A stretch of 64,000 nt of DNA. Origin: an uncultured Roseovarius sp. Its GTDB lineage: Bacteria > Pseudomonadota > Alphaproteobacteria > Rhodobacterales > Rhodobacteraceae. The position numbers and the translations under genes were made by a program. Of this stretch, positions 47,346 to 56,190 are shown piece by piece. The stretch covers positions 81,169 through 145,168 of the forward strand of contig NZ_CAMYMD010000025.1 in NCBI RefSeq assembly GCF_947259555.1, read 5' to 3'. How positions within the stretch are numbered: the first letter of the stretch is position 1; the number at the start of each line of letters is the position of its first letter. The notes under the pieces were generated by a model. That model saw nothing but the letters and a program-made list of their open reading frames with translations, had not been told where the DNA came from and did not search any database.

Positions 47346-48216
47346 GCGGCTCGATTGGCTCGACGATCTTTTGGCGGTGTCTGACACCGGTTCGCTCGCC
47401 CGCGCGGCCGAGATGCGCCATGTCAGCCAATCGGCCTTCACCCGCCGCCTGCGCGCCATCGAAGAGGCGCTCGGCACCCCGCTCCTCGACCGTAGCCGCA
47501 AACCCGTCACTCTGCTGCCAGATGTTGCGGCACAAATCCCCGAGATGCGCAGCCTCGCCACGCAACTGCGCACCCTGCGCGAAACGCTGGCGCACACGTC
47601 GGACGCGCGCGGCCTGACACTGGCCTGTCAGCACGCGATCACCACCACCCACTCCCCTGCCATCGTCAGCATTCTGACCGCGCAGGGTGGCCGCCCGGTG
47701 CGCGTGCGCTCGGACAATCGCGAAGAATGCCTGCTCCGCCTCTTGTCCGGCGAGGCCGATCTGGCGGTGGTCTACACGGTACCTGAGATCGCGCCCCTCA
47801 CTCTCAACCGAAGCTTTGAACAGGTCCTCGTGGGGCGAGAACGGTTGGTACCCGTGGCAGCACCGCGTTTGGGGCAGGGCAGCGACCTGCCGTTTATCGG
47901 TTATCCCGGCGATGTCTTTCTTGGCCAGATCATGGCAAGGGCGATTCTGCCGCGAATTCCTGCAAGGCGCGTATTGCGGCGCCGGGCTGAAACCGCGCTT
48001 ACACTTGCGGCGCATGAATATGCGCGCCGGGGTATTGGCGTTGCGTGGTTGCCCGAGGGAATGGTGCAGGCAGATTTGGCGGAGGGCCGTCTTGTGGCGC
48101 TTGGTCCTGTGCTGCCGGAGCAAGAAATGGAGCTTTGGATGATCCGGCTTGTCGAACACTCCGATGATGGTTGGGCGCACGATTGGGAACGGCTACGCGC
48201 AGCACTAGCCATCTGA
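47344..48216 (+). CDS. LysR family transcriptional regulator
   Basis: 290 aa. N-terminal winged [47 protein letters not shown], then a periplasmic-binding-like effector domain. Divergent from cuyA with a 98-bp gap, the classic arrangement of an LTTR and its target. No Shine-Dalgarno sequence is obvious before the ATG, but the family N terminus starts exactly here. The effector is presumably cysteate or a related compound (inference). Confidence 0.92.
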   Translation: MRLDWLDDLLAVSDTGSLARAAEMRHVSQSAFTRRLRAIEEALGTPLLDRSRKPVTLLPDVAAQIPEMRSLATQLRTLRETLAHTSDARGLTLACQHAITTTHSPAIVSILTAQGGRPVRVRSDNREECLLRLLSGEADLAVVYTVPEIAPLTLNRSFEQVLVGRERLVPVAAPRLGQGSDLPFIGYPGDVFLGQIMARAILPRIPARRVLRRRAETALTLAAHEYARRGIGVAWLPEGMVQADLAEGRLVALGPVLPEQEMELWMIRLVEHSDDGWAHDWERLRAALAI

Positions 48217-48223
48217 GACGGGC

Positions 48224-48928
48224 TTACATCACACGGATCACATCTTTGTCGATCGCCAGCATGTAGCCGCGCCGCGCGATGTTCTTGACGAGCAGCTCGC
48301 TGACAAGCTGATTGCCCAAAGTGTCGCGCAGTCTCTTGATACGTGTCGCACCCGCCGCCTCCTCGCAATCCTCGGGTTTGCGTCCTGATATGACAGATTC
48401 GATCTCGATCCCGGTCAACACGTCGTCGTCCATGCGTGCCTCTGCCAAAACGCTCAGCGTTTCCATGGCAGCATCCGTCAGTTTGAAGCCCATGTCATTG
48501 AGATAGACTGTGTTTTCTTCGCGGCTGATCAGCAGGGAGCTCACCTGAATTCCAGAACGCTCGATTTGCGCCATGCGACGGTTGAGCGTGATCAGCATCA
48601 CCAGAAACACCAGTGATGCCACCAAGAGCGCTGTCGCAAAGATCAGCAAAACAAAGATAACCATTCTATAACTGACTAGTGTCTCGGAAAACGCCGTGCC
48701 GGATAACGCGAGGATCTCGAGGAGCTTTATCTCTCCCTCGCCAGTCAGGGCATCATTCTCAACAAAAATCCGCTCTACACGTGCGTTGAAGGCGTTGGCA
48801 TCTGGCAAGCTCAGGAACAAAAACACCGCCGCGCACGTAAGAATGGCGACGATGGCTCCGACCCCGGCGATCACGACCCGTGTCCCGGACCGGCGCGCGT
48901 CGCCGGCTGTGGCTGTCAATCCGCGCAT
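48224..48928 (-). CDS. Membrane protein with C-terminal winged helix-turn-helix domain
   Basis: 234 aa. Predicted: cytoplasmic N terminus, TM1 at ~18-40, a ~46-residue periplasmic segment (FNARVERIFVENDALTGEG...), TM2 at ~88-114, then a cytoplasmic domain. The last ~100 residues (VYLNDMGFKLTDAAMETLSVL, TRIKRLRDTLGNQLVSELLVKNIARRGYML) look like an OmpR/ToxR-type winged helix. That would make it a membrane-bound regulator with the DNA-binding part at the C terminus, reversed from ToxR/CadC. No receiver domain. Target unknown. It converges with the lysR gene and is followed upstream by a small secreted protein gene on the same strand. Confidence 0.72.
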   Translation of the reverse strand: MRGLTATAGDARRSGTRVVIAGVGAIVAILTCAAVFLFLSLPDANAFNARVERIFVENDALTGEGEIKLLEILALSGTAFSETLVSYRMVIFVLLIFATALLVASLVFLVMLITLNRRMAQIERSGIQVSSLLISREENTVYLNDMGFKLTDAAMETLSVLAEARMDDDVLTGIEIESVISGRKPEDCEEAAGATRIKRLRDTLGNQLVSELLVKNIARRGYMLAIDKDVIRVM

Positions 48929-48953
48929 GCGCGCGTCCCTGAATCTTGCAATG

Positions 48954-49187
48954 CTACATTTCCCTCTTCGAAAGGACTTTGAGCAGAGTCAGCCCCCTTT
49001 GCGCCAATTGCGATCGCAGCGCCGCGTCAGCCGATGAACAGGGCGCATTGACAATGGTCACATCGTAATAAAGCTCAAGCGGCTTGTCGCGCTTGGCCTT
49101 GTACTCCACCTGACAAGCGGCCTGTGCCGCTGTAGCCGCAAGCGTCAGCCCCAGAGAAAATGCGAGAGGGTGTGCGATCTGTTTCAT
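48954..49187 (-). CDS. Small secreted protein of unknown function
   Basis: 77 aa. MKQIAHPLAFSLGLTLAATAAQAACQ is a signal peptide with likely cleavage at AQA. The mature part (~50 aa) has two cysteines (ACQVEYKAKRD and VNAPCSSADAAL) that could form a disulfide. Start ATG 49187 rather than the track start. 25 bp upstream of the membrane winged-helix gene on the same strand, so possibly co-transcribed. I do not recognise the family. Confidence 0.65.
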   Translation of the reverse strand: MKQIAHPLAFSLGLTLAATAAQAACQVEYKAKRDKPLELYYDVTIVNAPCSSADAALRSQLAQRGLTLLKVLSKREM

Positions 49188-49380
49188 TGGGACACGATGC
49201 GCCAAGCCCCACAGCTATTCAATATCCCGCGATGTGAAATGAACCGGAAACAGCGTGTTATCTGATATCATCAGAGCGTTATTGCCTGTCCTGGCAGGCT
49301 GGTCCCAACTTCATTTCATGGCGGATGGTCATTCGGGCTGCCGCATTGAAACGACGTCCAGCAAACTGAAAGGAAAGACC

Positions 49381-49776
49381 ATGCATCGCAAGTTCATCGC
49401 GCTTGTCATCGGGGCGGCCCTCGCCGTGACCAGTTTTTCAACAGCGCCCGCAAATGCGCAGAACCGGGGTGAAACCGCAGCAATCATCGCAGGCGTGACC
49501 GCCCTCGCCATCGTCGGAGCCGCTCTTGCCGATGATCGCAAGCGCGACCGTCGCAAAGGCCATGTCACGCGCAACTATGGCCATCAAAAGAAGTTTTACG
49601 CTCCGAGGCGCAACCATCGCCACGTCTATCGCCACGGCAAGCCGCGTCATCACTACAATCAGCGCCGCTATTCCCAGCCCCGGCATGGATATGGGCGCGG
49701 ACACCACGCTCGCCCAGCATATAACAGGGGCTATCAGGCGCGGTCGGAATACCATCGGGATCACTATCGCAAGTGA
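49381..49776 (+). CDS. Small secreted His/Arg/Tyr-rich protein
   Basis: 131 aa. Signal peptide [27 protein letters not shown], a short hydrophobic stretch ([17 protein letters not shown]), then a strongly basic tail of ~75 residues with many His, Arg and Tyr ([20 protein letters not shown]). This layout recalls the RcnB-like/envelope-stress small proteins of proteobacteria, but I cannot assign a function; metal or nucleic-acid/polysaccharide contact is possible. ATG 49381 after GAAAGGAAAGACC; the track start is 42 codons too early. Followed by a clear terminator, so monocistronic. Confidence 0.72.
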   Translation: MHRKFIALVIGAALAVTSFSTAPANAQNRGETAAIIAGVTALAIVGAALADDRKRDRRKGHVTRNYGHQKKFYAPRRNHRHVYRHGKPRHHYNQRRYSQPRHGYGRGHHARPAYNRGYQARSEYHRDHYRK

Positions 49777-49802
49777 CCTCTGGCTCACAATGTACAAAGG
49801 CG

Positions 49803-49830
49803 AAGGGAAGGTGCTTGCTCCTTCCCTTTT
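49803..49830 (+). terminator. Intrinsic terminator after the His/Arg-rich protein gene
   Basis: AAGGGAAGG, 8-nt loop, CCTTCCCTT with the run TTTT at its end. Confidence 0.85.
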
Positions 49831-49862
49831 GCATTGGGTGCTCTAGCGTGCGATTGCAGGGC

Positions 49863-50486
49863 ATGAACGGTCCTGATTTCAAACATGAGCTAGACGTCCT
49901 AGCAGAGGGTTTTGTCCGTGTCGCAGGAGTCGACGAGGTAGGGCGCGGCCCGCTCGCCGGTCCTGTGGTCGCCGCTGCGGTAATCCTCGATCCTGACAAC
50001 ATCCCGCCGGGCCTGAATGACTCCAAGAAGCTGAGCGCACCCCGCCGCGCGGCTCTGAGCGAGGCAATAATGGCGTCTGCGAGGGTTAGCGTGGGGCATG
50101 CGAGTGTCGAGGAAATTGACAGCCTCAACATCTTGCGCGCATCGCATCTGGCAATGGTGCGCGCGATTGCGGGTCTGGACCCGGAGCCTGATATCGCGCT
50201 CATTGATGGCAATATGATACCGCGTGATCTGACCCTTCCAGCCAGGTCCATAATACGCGGGGATGGTGTATCGCTCTCGATTGCGGCGGCTTCAATTGTG
50301 GCAAAAATCTGGCGTGATCGGGTCATGTGGGATTTGGCGCAACAGTTCCCCGGCTATGGTTGGGAGCAAAACGCAGGCTACCCATCCAGAACACACAAAG
50401 CCGCACTTCTAGATCTCGGTGTGACCCCTCACCATAGACGATCCTTTAAGCCAATACACAATATCTTGTATCAAGAAAATAACTAA
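49863..50486 (+). CDS. rnhB: Ribonuclease HII
   Basis: Removes ribonucleotides from DNA and RNA-DNA hybrids. Active-site motif [21 protein letters not shown] supplies Asp-Glu; [12 protein letters not shown] and [16 protein letters not shown] hold the remaining acidic/serine motifs. Start ATG 49863 (207 aa); a GTG five codons earlier is an alternative and neither has a strong ribosome site. The gene directly precedes ccrM, a common alphaproteobacterial order. Confidence 0.95.
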   Translation: MNGPDFKHELDVLAEGFVRVAGVDEVGRGPLAGPVVAAAVILDPDNIPPGLNDSKKLSAPRRAALSEAIMASARVSVGHASVEEIDSLNILRASHLAMVRAIAGLDPEPDIALIDGNMIPRDLTLPARSIIRGDGVSLSIAAASIVAKIWRDRVMWDLAQQFPGYGWEQNAGYPSRTHKAALLDLGVTPHHRRSFKPIHNILYQENN

Positions 50487-50492
50487 GCCTCT

Positions 50493-51698
<1,206 letters not shown>

Positions 51699-51715
51699 CT
51701 ATCCAGAACACCGCC

Positions 51716-51745
51716 GGTGCCCAAGGCCTGACTTTCTTGGGCACC
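51716..51745. other. Perfect 10-bp inverted repeat after ccrM
   Basis: GGTGCCCAAG / CTTGGGCACC with a 10-nt loop, 18 bp after the ccrM stop and 8 bp before the terminator. No T-run follows, so it may be an mRNA 3' hairpin rather than a terminator itself. Confidence 0.6.
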
Positions 51746-51753
51746 ATTGACTT

Positions 51754-51780
51754 GCCCCGCCCAAATGGCGGGGCCTTTTT
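51754..51780 (+). terminator. Intrinsic terminator for ccrM
   Basis: GCCCCGCC, short loop, GGCGGGGC followed by CTTTTT. Lies between convergent ccrM and the hydroxyacid dehydrogenase gene; only the rightward read has a T-run. Confidence 0.88.
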
Positions 51781-51784
51781 CGTG

Positions 51785-52756
51785 TCAGTAACCGCGATCG
51801 GGATCGACGATATTGAACAGGGGGGCGCCGGTGCGCCAACGGGTCAGGTTCTCGAGAAACAACTCGAATGAGTGCATCGCCCAGTCCTCATAGACAGCCG
51901 AGCAATGGGGCGAGAGGATTACCCGGTCGAGACCCCAAAGAGGATTGTCAGATGAAAGCGGTTCTGTCTCGAAAACATCGAGCGCCGCCCCCTTTAAATG
52001 ACCGGCGCGCATCGTGTTGATCAGTGCGGCCCCATCGAGCACCCCGCCGCGTGACACATCCACCAGTACCGCCCCTGCCTTCATTGAAATAAGCGAACGC
52101 GAATTTACCAGACCCCGAGTCGAGGGAAGGAGCGGGACCGACAGCACGACAAAATCCGCGCGCCTCCACAGATCGGGCAGAGCGTCAGGGCCATGCACCT
52201 CGTCGACGTTGTCCATGGGTTCGGGTCGCGCGCGTGTGCCGATGACCCTCAATCCGAACGCCTTGGCCTTTGCCGCTACCTCTTGGCCGGTATGGCCCAG
52301 GCCGACAATCAGAATGGTCTTGCCCCGCAGAGGTGTCATCAGCCGGTCAGGTTGCCAGTGCCGCTCCACGCGATCGGCCGCCATTCCATCAATATCAAGT
52401 GTGAAATGAAGTATCGCGCCAAACACGTACTCCGCAATCATCGGCGCGGCGACACCTGCGGAATTCGTGACTGTCACAGTGCTCTTGTCCCAAGAGCCCA
52501 AATGATCCACCCCCGATCCGCCCACCGCGATCCATCCAGGCCCATCTGAGCCAAGCAGCGCGTCACGCGGAAATCCGTTGCGCCCCTCGAAGGCGACGGA
52601 GTAGGCGATGTCCGGCTGGAGTTCCTTGAGAACCGGAGATAGCCCTTCGTAGGTGTCATGGCCATAGACCTCAATCTCCGGCGCGACCTCAGTCAGCTTC
52701 TCAATCATCGAAGACGGGTCGCTGGCATGAATGAGAATACGGAGGTTTTTGGTCAT
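51785..52756 (-). CDS. D-2-hydroxyacid dehydrogenase (glyoxylate/hydroxypyruvate reductase-like)
   Basis: NAD(P)-dependent reduction of a 2-keto acid. Rossmann motif KTILIVGLGHTGQEVAAKA, catalytic Arg in VLVDVSRGGVLDGAAL, Glu in ALDVFETEPLSSDNPLWG and His in VILSPHCSA, all in place. 323 aa. The ATG overlaps the stop of the upstream MmgE/PrpD gene by 4 bp, so the two act in one operon and perhaps one pathway. Substrate unknown. Confidence 0.88.
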   Translation of the reverse strand: MTKNLRILIHASDPSSMIEKLTEVAPEIEVYGHDTYEGLSPVLKELQPDIAYSVAFEGRNGFPRDALLGSDGPGWIAVGGSGVDHLGSWDKSTVTVTNSAGVAAPMIAEYVFGAILHFTLDIDGMAADRVERHWQPDRLMTPLRGKTILIVGLGHTGQEVAAKAKAFGLRVIGTRARPEPMDNVDEVHGPDALPDLWRRADFVVLSVPLLPSTRGLVNSRSLISMKAGAVLVDVSRGGVLDGAALINTMRAGHLKGAALDVFETEPLSSDNPLWGLDRVILSPHCSAVYEDWAMHSFELFLENLTRWRTGAPLFNIVDPDRGY

Positions 52757-54123
52757 ATCCTGTCCACTTTGGGATGAATGAGTGACAAGAATTGCGAGAA
52801 CTTGATCCCTGGGTCAAGAAGGTGCTGCCGCATGTTCCACATTTCTTCGATACGGCGCTCGGAGAGAGTGTTTGCGGCCATCACGCGCAGCTTGGCGTGA
52901 ATATCTACATCGGGCATCGGGGCTTCGGGCCCGCCACGTGCGTTGTGGTCGCCTGAATGAAGCACGCGCCCGTCATGTAAATGCACAGTCACGTCCGACC
53001 ATCGCCCTTCAGGAAAACGTGCGGAGTGGCGCGGCTCCTCACGTATTTTGATCCGGGTGTGCATTCTTGCGACCCGTGGATTTTGCAACGCCGTCCCGGT
53101 GATCTCGGCGGGCCCAAGACGTCCATGGACGAGATAGGCCGCGAGCGCGAAGCCGAGTGAATACTGCGCCTCGCTAGTGGTTTCGGGAAGGCCCGAAAAG
53201 AGTGCCGCAGACTCCGCGAAAGTGGCCACTTCCAGTGTCTTGATCTCTTGTGCATTTACGCCCTGCTCTTGGGTCAGCACTCGGACACATTCAAGAGCAC
53301 CATGCGCCCACCGACATATCGGGTAGGGCTTGATATAGTTCCGCAGTATCGTCCAGTCCTGTCCCAGATCAGCCCAGATATGCGCTACTTCCTGGCCTTC
53401 CACGGTAATCGCGGGCGCGCCAGTAAACCCTCTTTCAGCCATGAACAGAGACGAAATGCCGATGAACGCCCCCATGCCTGATCCGTCGTGCAACATCGTT
53501 GGGTTCGCGATCTCACGCATCATCTGGCTGCGCGGTCCGTGGTACTCCGCAATGCCCAGCGCATGCCGCAGAATATCGTCGTCCCGCGTCCGCAGCTGCG
53601 CTCCGAGGGCTACCACGCCCAGCGCGTTCCACGCGCCCGAGGTGTGATAGTCAGTGACGGTTTTGTGGAGCGCAATGCCAGCGCGGGCGGCGACCTCATA
53701 GCCGATGCAAAGCGCGACGAGTGCTTGTCGACCGGTCAACTCCGGGTGCTGCTCGGCAAATGCACAGAGCGCTGGGACAGCAGCGCAGCCGATATGCCCC
53801 TTTGTCGCGTTCAGACCGTCATGCGCATCAAGGTTGTCGATCTGTGTCGCCATTGCCCAAGCGGCACCCGGCGTGGAGCAACGACGCCCGTCGAACATCA
53901 AGGTGGCGCTGTTTTCATCACGTGTACTGCCGTGAAAATCGCATGCGAAATCACGTGCGATCCGACCAGCATCGAGCGATGTCGCACCGGCTGCGACACC
54001 CAAGGTGTCAATCAGTAGCGTTGCGGCTTGCAAGAGTACCGGCTCAGGCACCGGCAAATTTGGATCAAGGATAAAGCCCGCGATTTCGTCAAAGTGTGAC
54101 TGGTTGGAAGCGGAGGACATCAT
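52753..54123 (-). CDS. MmgE/PrpD family protein
   Basis: 456-aa dehydratase/decarboxylase-fold protein related to 2-methylcitrate dehydratase and cis-aconitate decarboxylase. Typical stretches: DTLGVAAGATSLDAGRIARD, MATQIDNLDAHDGLNATKGHIGC, YEVAARAGIALHKTVTDYHTSGAW and the Lys/Pro-rich YIKPYPICRWAHGALECV. No prpB, prpC or acnD is near, so methylcitrate cycling is unlikely. Two adjacent ATGs (54123, 54120) are possible starts. Coupled to the hydroxyacid dehydrogenase by a 4-bp overlap. Confidence 0.85.
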   Translation of the reverse strand: MMSSASNQSHFDEIAGFILDPNLPVPEPVLLQAATLLIDTLGVAAGATSLDAGRIARDFACDFHGSTRDENSATLMFDGRRCSTPGAAWAMATQIDNLDAHDGLNATKGHIGCAAVPALCAFAEQHPELTGRQALVALCIGYEVAARAGIALHKTVTDYHTSGAWNALGVVALGAQLRTRDDDILRHALGIAEYHGPRSQMMREIANPTMLHDGSGMGAFIGISSLFMAERGFTGAPAITVEGQEVAHIWADLGQDWTILRNYIKPYPICRWAHGALECVRVLTQEQGVNAQEIKTLEVATFAESAALFSGLPETTSEAQYSLGFALAAYLVHGRLGPAEITGTALQNPRVARMHTRIKIREEPRHSARFPEGRWSDVTVHLHDGRVLHSGDHNARGGPEAPMPDVDIHAKLRVMAANTLSERRIEEMWNMRQHLLDPGIKFSQFLSLIHPKVDRI

Positions 54124-54234
54124 CTCAACTTTCAGTGGTTGAACATGCCCTATCCTGGCGCCCTGAAAAGTCGGTTTGCGTTCTGTTTGCGACGTCTCTC
54201 AACTCGAAATCCTGATAATACCGCTCCGGCTGGC

Positions 54235-54912
54235 TCAGGAGGTTCGAAAGCTCCCGATTCCTTCGAGAAGCACACGGATCGCAAATTCGCGGCGCGCGTC
54301 GAATTCCTGTGGTGTTGCCAGCCGCATCGGATCGAGCAGAGACTCCAGTGGCCAGGGCCTAACCATGTCCAAGAGCAGCGCGGCAGTGCGGCCAATGTCC
54401 TCGACTTCAATTTCGCCACGCCGCGCGCCACGCTCCAGTTCCTTTGTCAGAATTTCCAGGTCGCGTCGCATCAGTCGATCCACAAGATCACGCCCCATCT
54501 CTGGGCAGGCTGGCACCTGTGTCATGACTGCACGCAATATTTCTAAAGGTAGACCATATCCTTCCTGGCGCGCATTGCCAGACAGAAGCCTGTTCAGTCG
54601 TTCGGCTATTGGCAGGTCTGTTTCATTGTCTGAAAGCGGCTGAATGAACTGGCCCGAAACGCGATCCATGTAAGCGCGCAAAAGCGCCGTTCGGCTAGAA
54701 AATAGACAGTAGAGCGTTCGCTTGGACATGCCAGCGTAACGCGCGATCGCTTGCATCGTGGCTCCTTCGAGACCGGCATCTGCATGCACGGCCTCAAGAG
54801 CATCAAAAATTGCATCTTGACGTGCTGCGCGTGACAAGGTTGCGGGCCGCCCGCGACGGAGACTTGCAGGTTCGCTGATCTTGTCAATATCGTCGGGCAT
54901 GTGCGGTCTCAT
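54235..54912 (-). CDS. TetR/AcrR family transcriptional regulator
   Basis: N-terminal TetR HTH: ARQDAIFDALEAVHADAGLEGATMQAIARYAGMSKRTLYCLFSSRTALLRAYM, followed by a C-terminal ligand domain. About 225 aa. The track starts at a TTG inside a TTGTGCACAA palindrome; ATG 54912 or ATG 54900 (MPDDIDK) are more likely. It is divergent from the first RND adaptor gene and likely represses it through the dyad at 54971-54998. A 111-bp gap separates its end from the MmgE/PrpD gene. Confidence 0.9.
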   Translation of the reverse strand: MRPHMPDDIDKISEPASLRRGRPATLSRAARQDAIFDALEAVHADAGLEGATMQAIARYAGMSKRTLYCLFSSRTALLRAYMDRVSGQFIQPLSDNETDLPIAERLNRLLSGNARQEGYGLPLEILRAVMTQVPACPEMGRDLVDRLMRRDLEILTKELERGARRGEIEVEDIGRTAALLLDMVRPWPLESLLDPMRLATPQEFDARREFAIRVLLEGIGSFRTS

Positions 54913-54970
54913 CAGATGCACAGAGGTTGTGCACAATCATCTATGATCTTGCCATTTCTGGCTGAGTCAT

Positions 54971-54998
54971 ATTTATGAAACCTGCCGGTTTTGTAAAT
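54971..54998. promoter_or_regulatory. 28-bp dyad, probable TetR operator for the RND efflux genes
   Basis: Two inverted repeats share one centre at 54984.5: outer ATTTA/TAAAT and inner AAACC/GGTTT. Eleven of fourteen position pairs are complementary. Size and location, between a tetR gene and its divergent RND operon, fit AcrR/TtgR-type operators. Confidence 0.7.
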
Positions 54999-55042
54999 CG
55001 AGAACATGAACGCGCCAATGCTTTATCTTGAAGGGGCTTTCG

Positions 55043-56170
55043 ATGGCTAAATTTCCGTGGATCCTCCGAGCGTTTTCGGTTTGCGTTTGTATCGCGCCCG
55101 GCCTTGCTATTGCCCAGCAGGGACAGGACGCCACACCTGTCACGGTCGTGACCACAATGCCTCAAGATGTGACGCTCACCTCTCTTCTGCCCGGGCGTGT
55201 CGCCGCCTCGGCCGAGGCCGAAGTGCGACCTCAGGTCAACGGGATTATAACTGAGCGGCTCTTCGAAGAGGGTGCGGATGTATCGGAGGATGATCCGCTA
55301 TATCAAATCGACGTATCAACTTACGAGGCGGCTGTCCGGCAGGCCCGCGCGGGTGTTGCCCAGGCCGAGGCGCAGTTGCGCGCGGCGGAGCGTGAGGCGC
55401 GGCGCCTTGTGGAGTTGCAATCGCGCAACGTGGCCAGCGAACAAGCGTTGGACGAGGCGACATCGGCACGCGACTCGGCTGAGGCTGGCCTTGAGTTGGC
55501 CGAGGCACAGCTCAACTCTGCGGAAATCGAACTGTCGCGCACGACCATCCGCGCGCGTTTGTCGGGCCGGATCGGTCTCTCTCAGACGTCACAAGGGGCA
55601 TTGGTCACGGCCAGTCAAGCACAGCCCTTGGCTGTGATCCGCAAGATTGATCCAGTCTACGTCGACGTCACGCAATCCGCTGCCGATCTGTTGCGGTGGC
55701 GGCGCGGTGAAACCGAAGAGGCGCTGGAGGGCGCGGATGCAATCGTGCGCCTTAGACTCGCTGACGGGTCCGAGTACGGTCAGACCGGGCACCTCAAGGC
55801 TGCAGAACCGAATGTCGATCCGCAGACGGGCGTGGTGACGCTTCGCATGCAGTTCGACAATCCTGATCTGCTTCTCCTGCCGGGAATGTATGTTCAGGTC
55901 GACATGCCGGTTGAGGTCGTCAAGGACGTCTATCTCATCCCGCAGGAAGGTGTTGTTCGTGACAGGCGTGGGCGACCGATCGCTTGGGTCGTCAATGATG
56001 AAAACGTAATCGAGGAACGCGCGCTCAACATACTTCAGGATCGCGGAAACCGCTGGGTTGTGGACGAGGGGTTGCAGAGCGGTAACCGTGTCGTTGTGGC
56101 CGGATTTCAGAAAACGGCTGTCGGCGCGACGGTCGCACCCGAAGAGCGCACTACCGGCGAAGACGAGTAG
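55043..56170 (+). CDS. RND efflux periplasmic adaptor (AcrA/MexA family)
   Basis: Links an inner-membrane RND pump to an outer-membrane channel. Signal peptide in residues 1-~28 (FSVCVCIAPGLAIAQ). Adaptor signature RVAASAEAEVRPQVNGIITERLFEEG..V, alpha-hairpin (~95-165: VAQAEAQLRAAEREARRLVELQS), lipoyl/beta-barrel TTIRARLSGRIGLSQTSQGALV and C-terminal membrane-proximal domain. AcrA-like lipidation is not obvious. Start ATG 55043 after AAGGGG (375 aa). 20 bp before the RND permease. Confidence 0.93.
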   Translation: MAKFPWILRAFSVCVCIAPGLAIAQQGQDATPVTVVTTMPQDVTLTSLLPGRVAASAEAEVRPQVNGIITERLFEEGADVSEDDPLYQIDVSTYEAAVRQARAGVAQAEAQLRAAEREARRLVELQSRNVASEQALDEATSARDSAEAGLELAEAQLNSAEIELSRTTIRARLSGRIGLSQTSQGALVTASQAQPLAVIRKIDPVYVDVTQSAADLLRWRRGETEEALEGADAIVRLRLADGSEYGQTGHLKAAEPNVDPQTGVVTLRMQFDNPDLLLLPGMYVQVDMPVEVVKDVYLIPQEGVVRDRRGRPIAWVVNDENVIEERALNILQDRGNRWVVDEGLQSGNRVVVAGFQKTAVGATVAPEERTTGEDE

Positions 56171-56190
56171 ACCGGGGCAAAGGACAACAC

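Noticed and set aside
47173-48180. 335-aa minus-strand ORF opposite the LysR gene.
   Set aside because: Antisense shadow; the LysR reading frame has a clear HTH and normal length.
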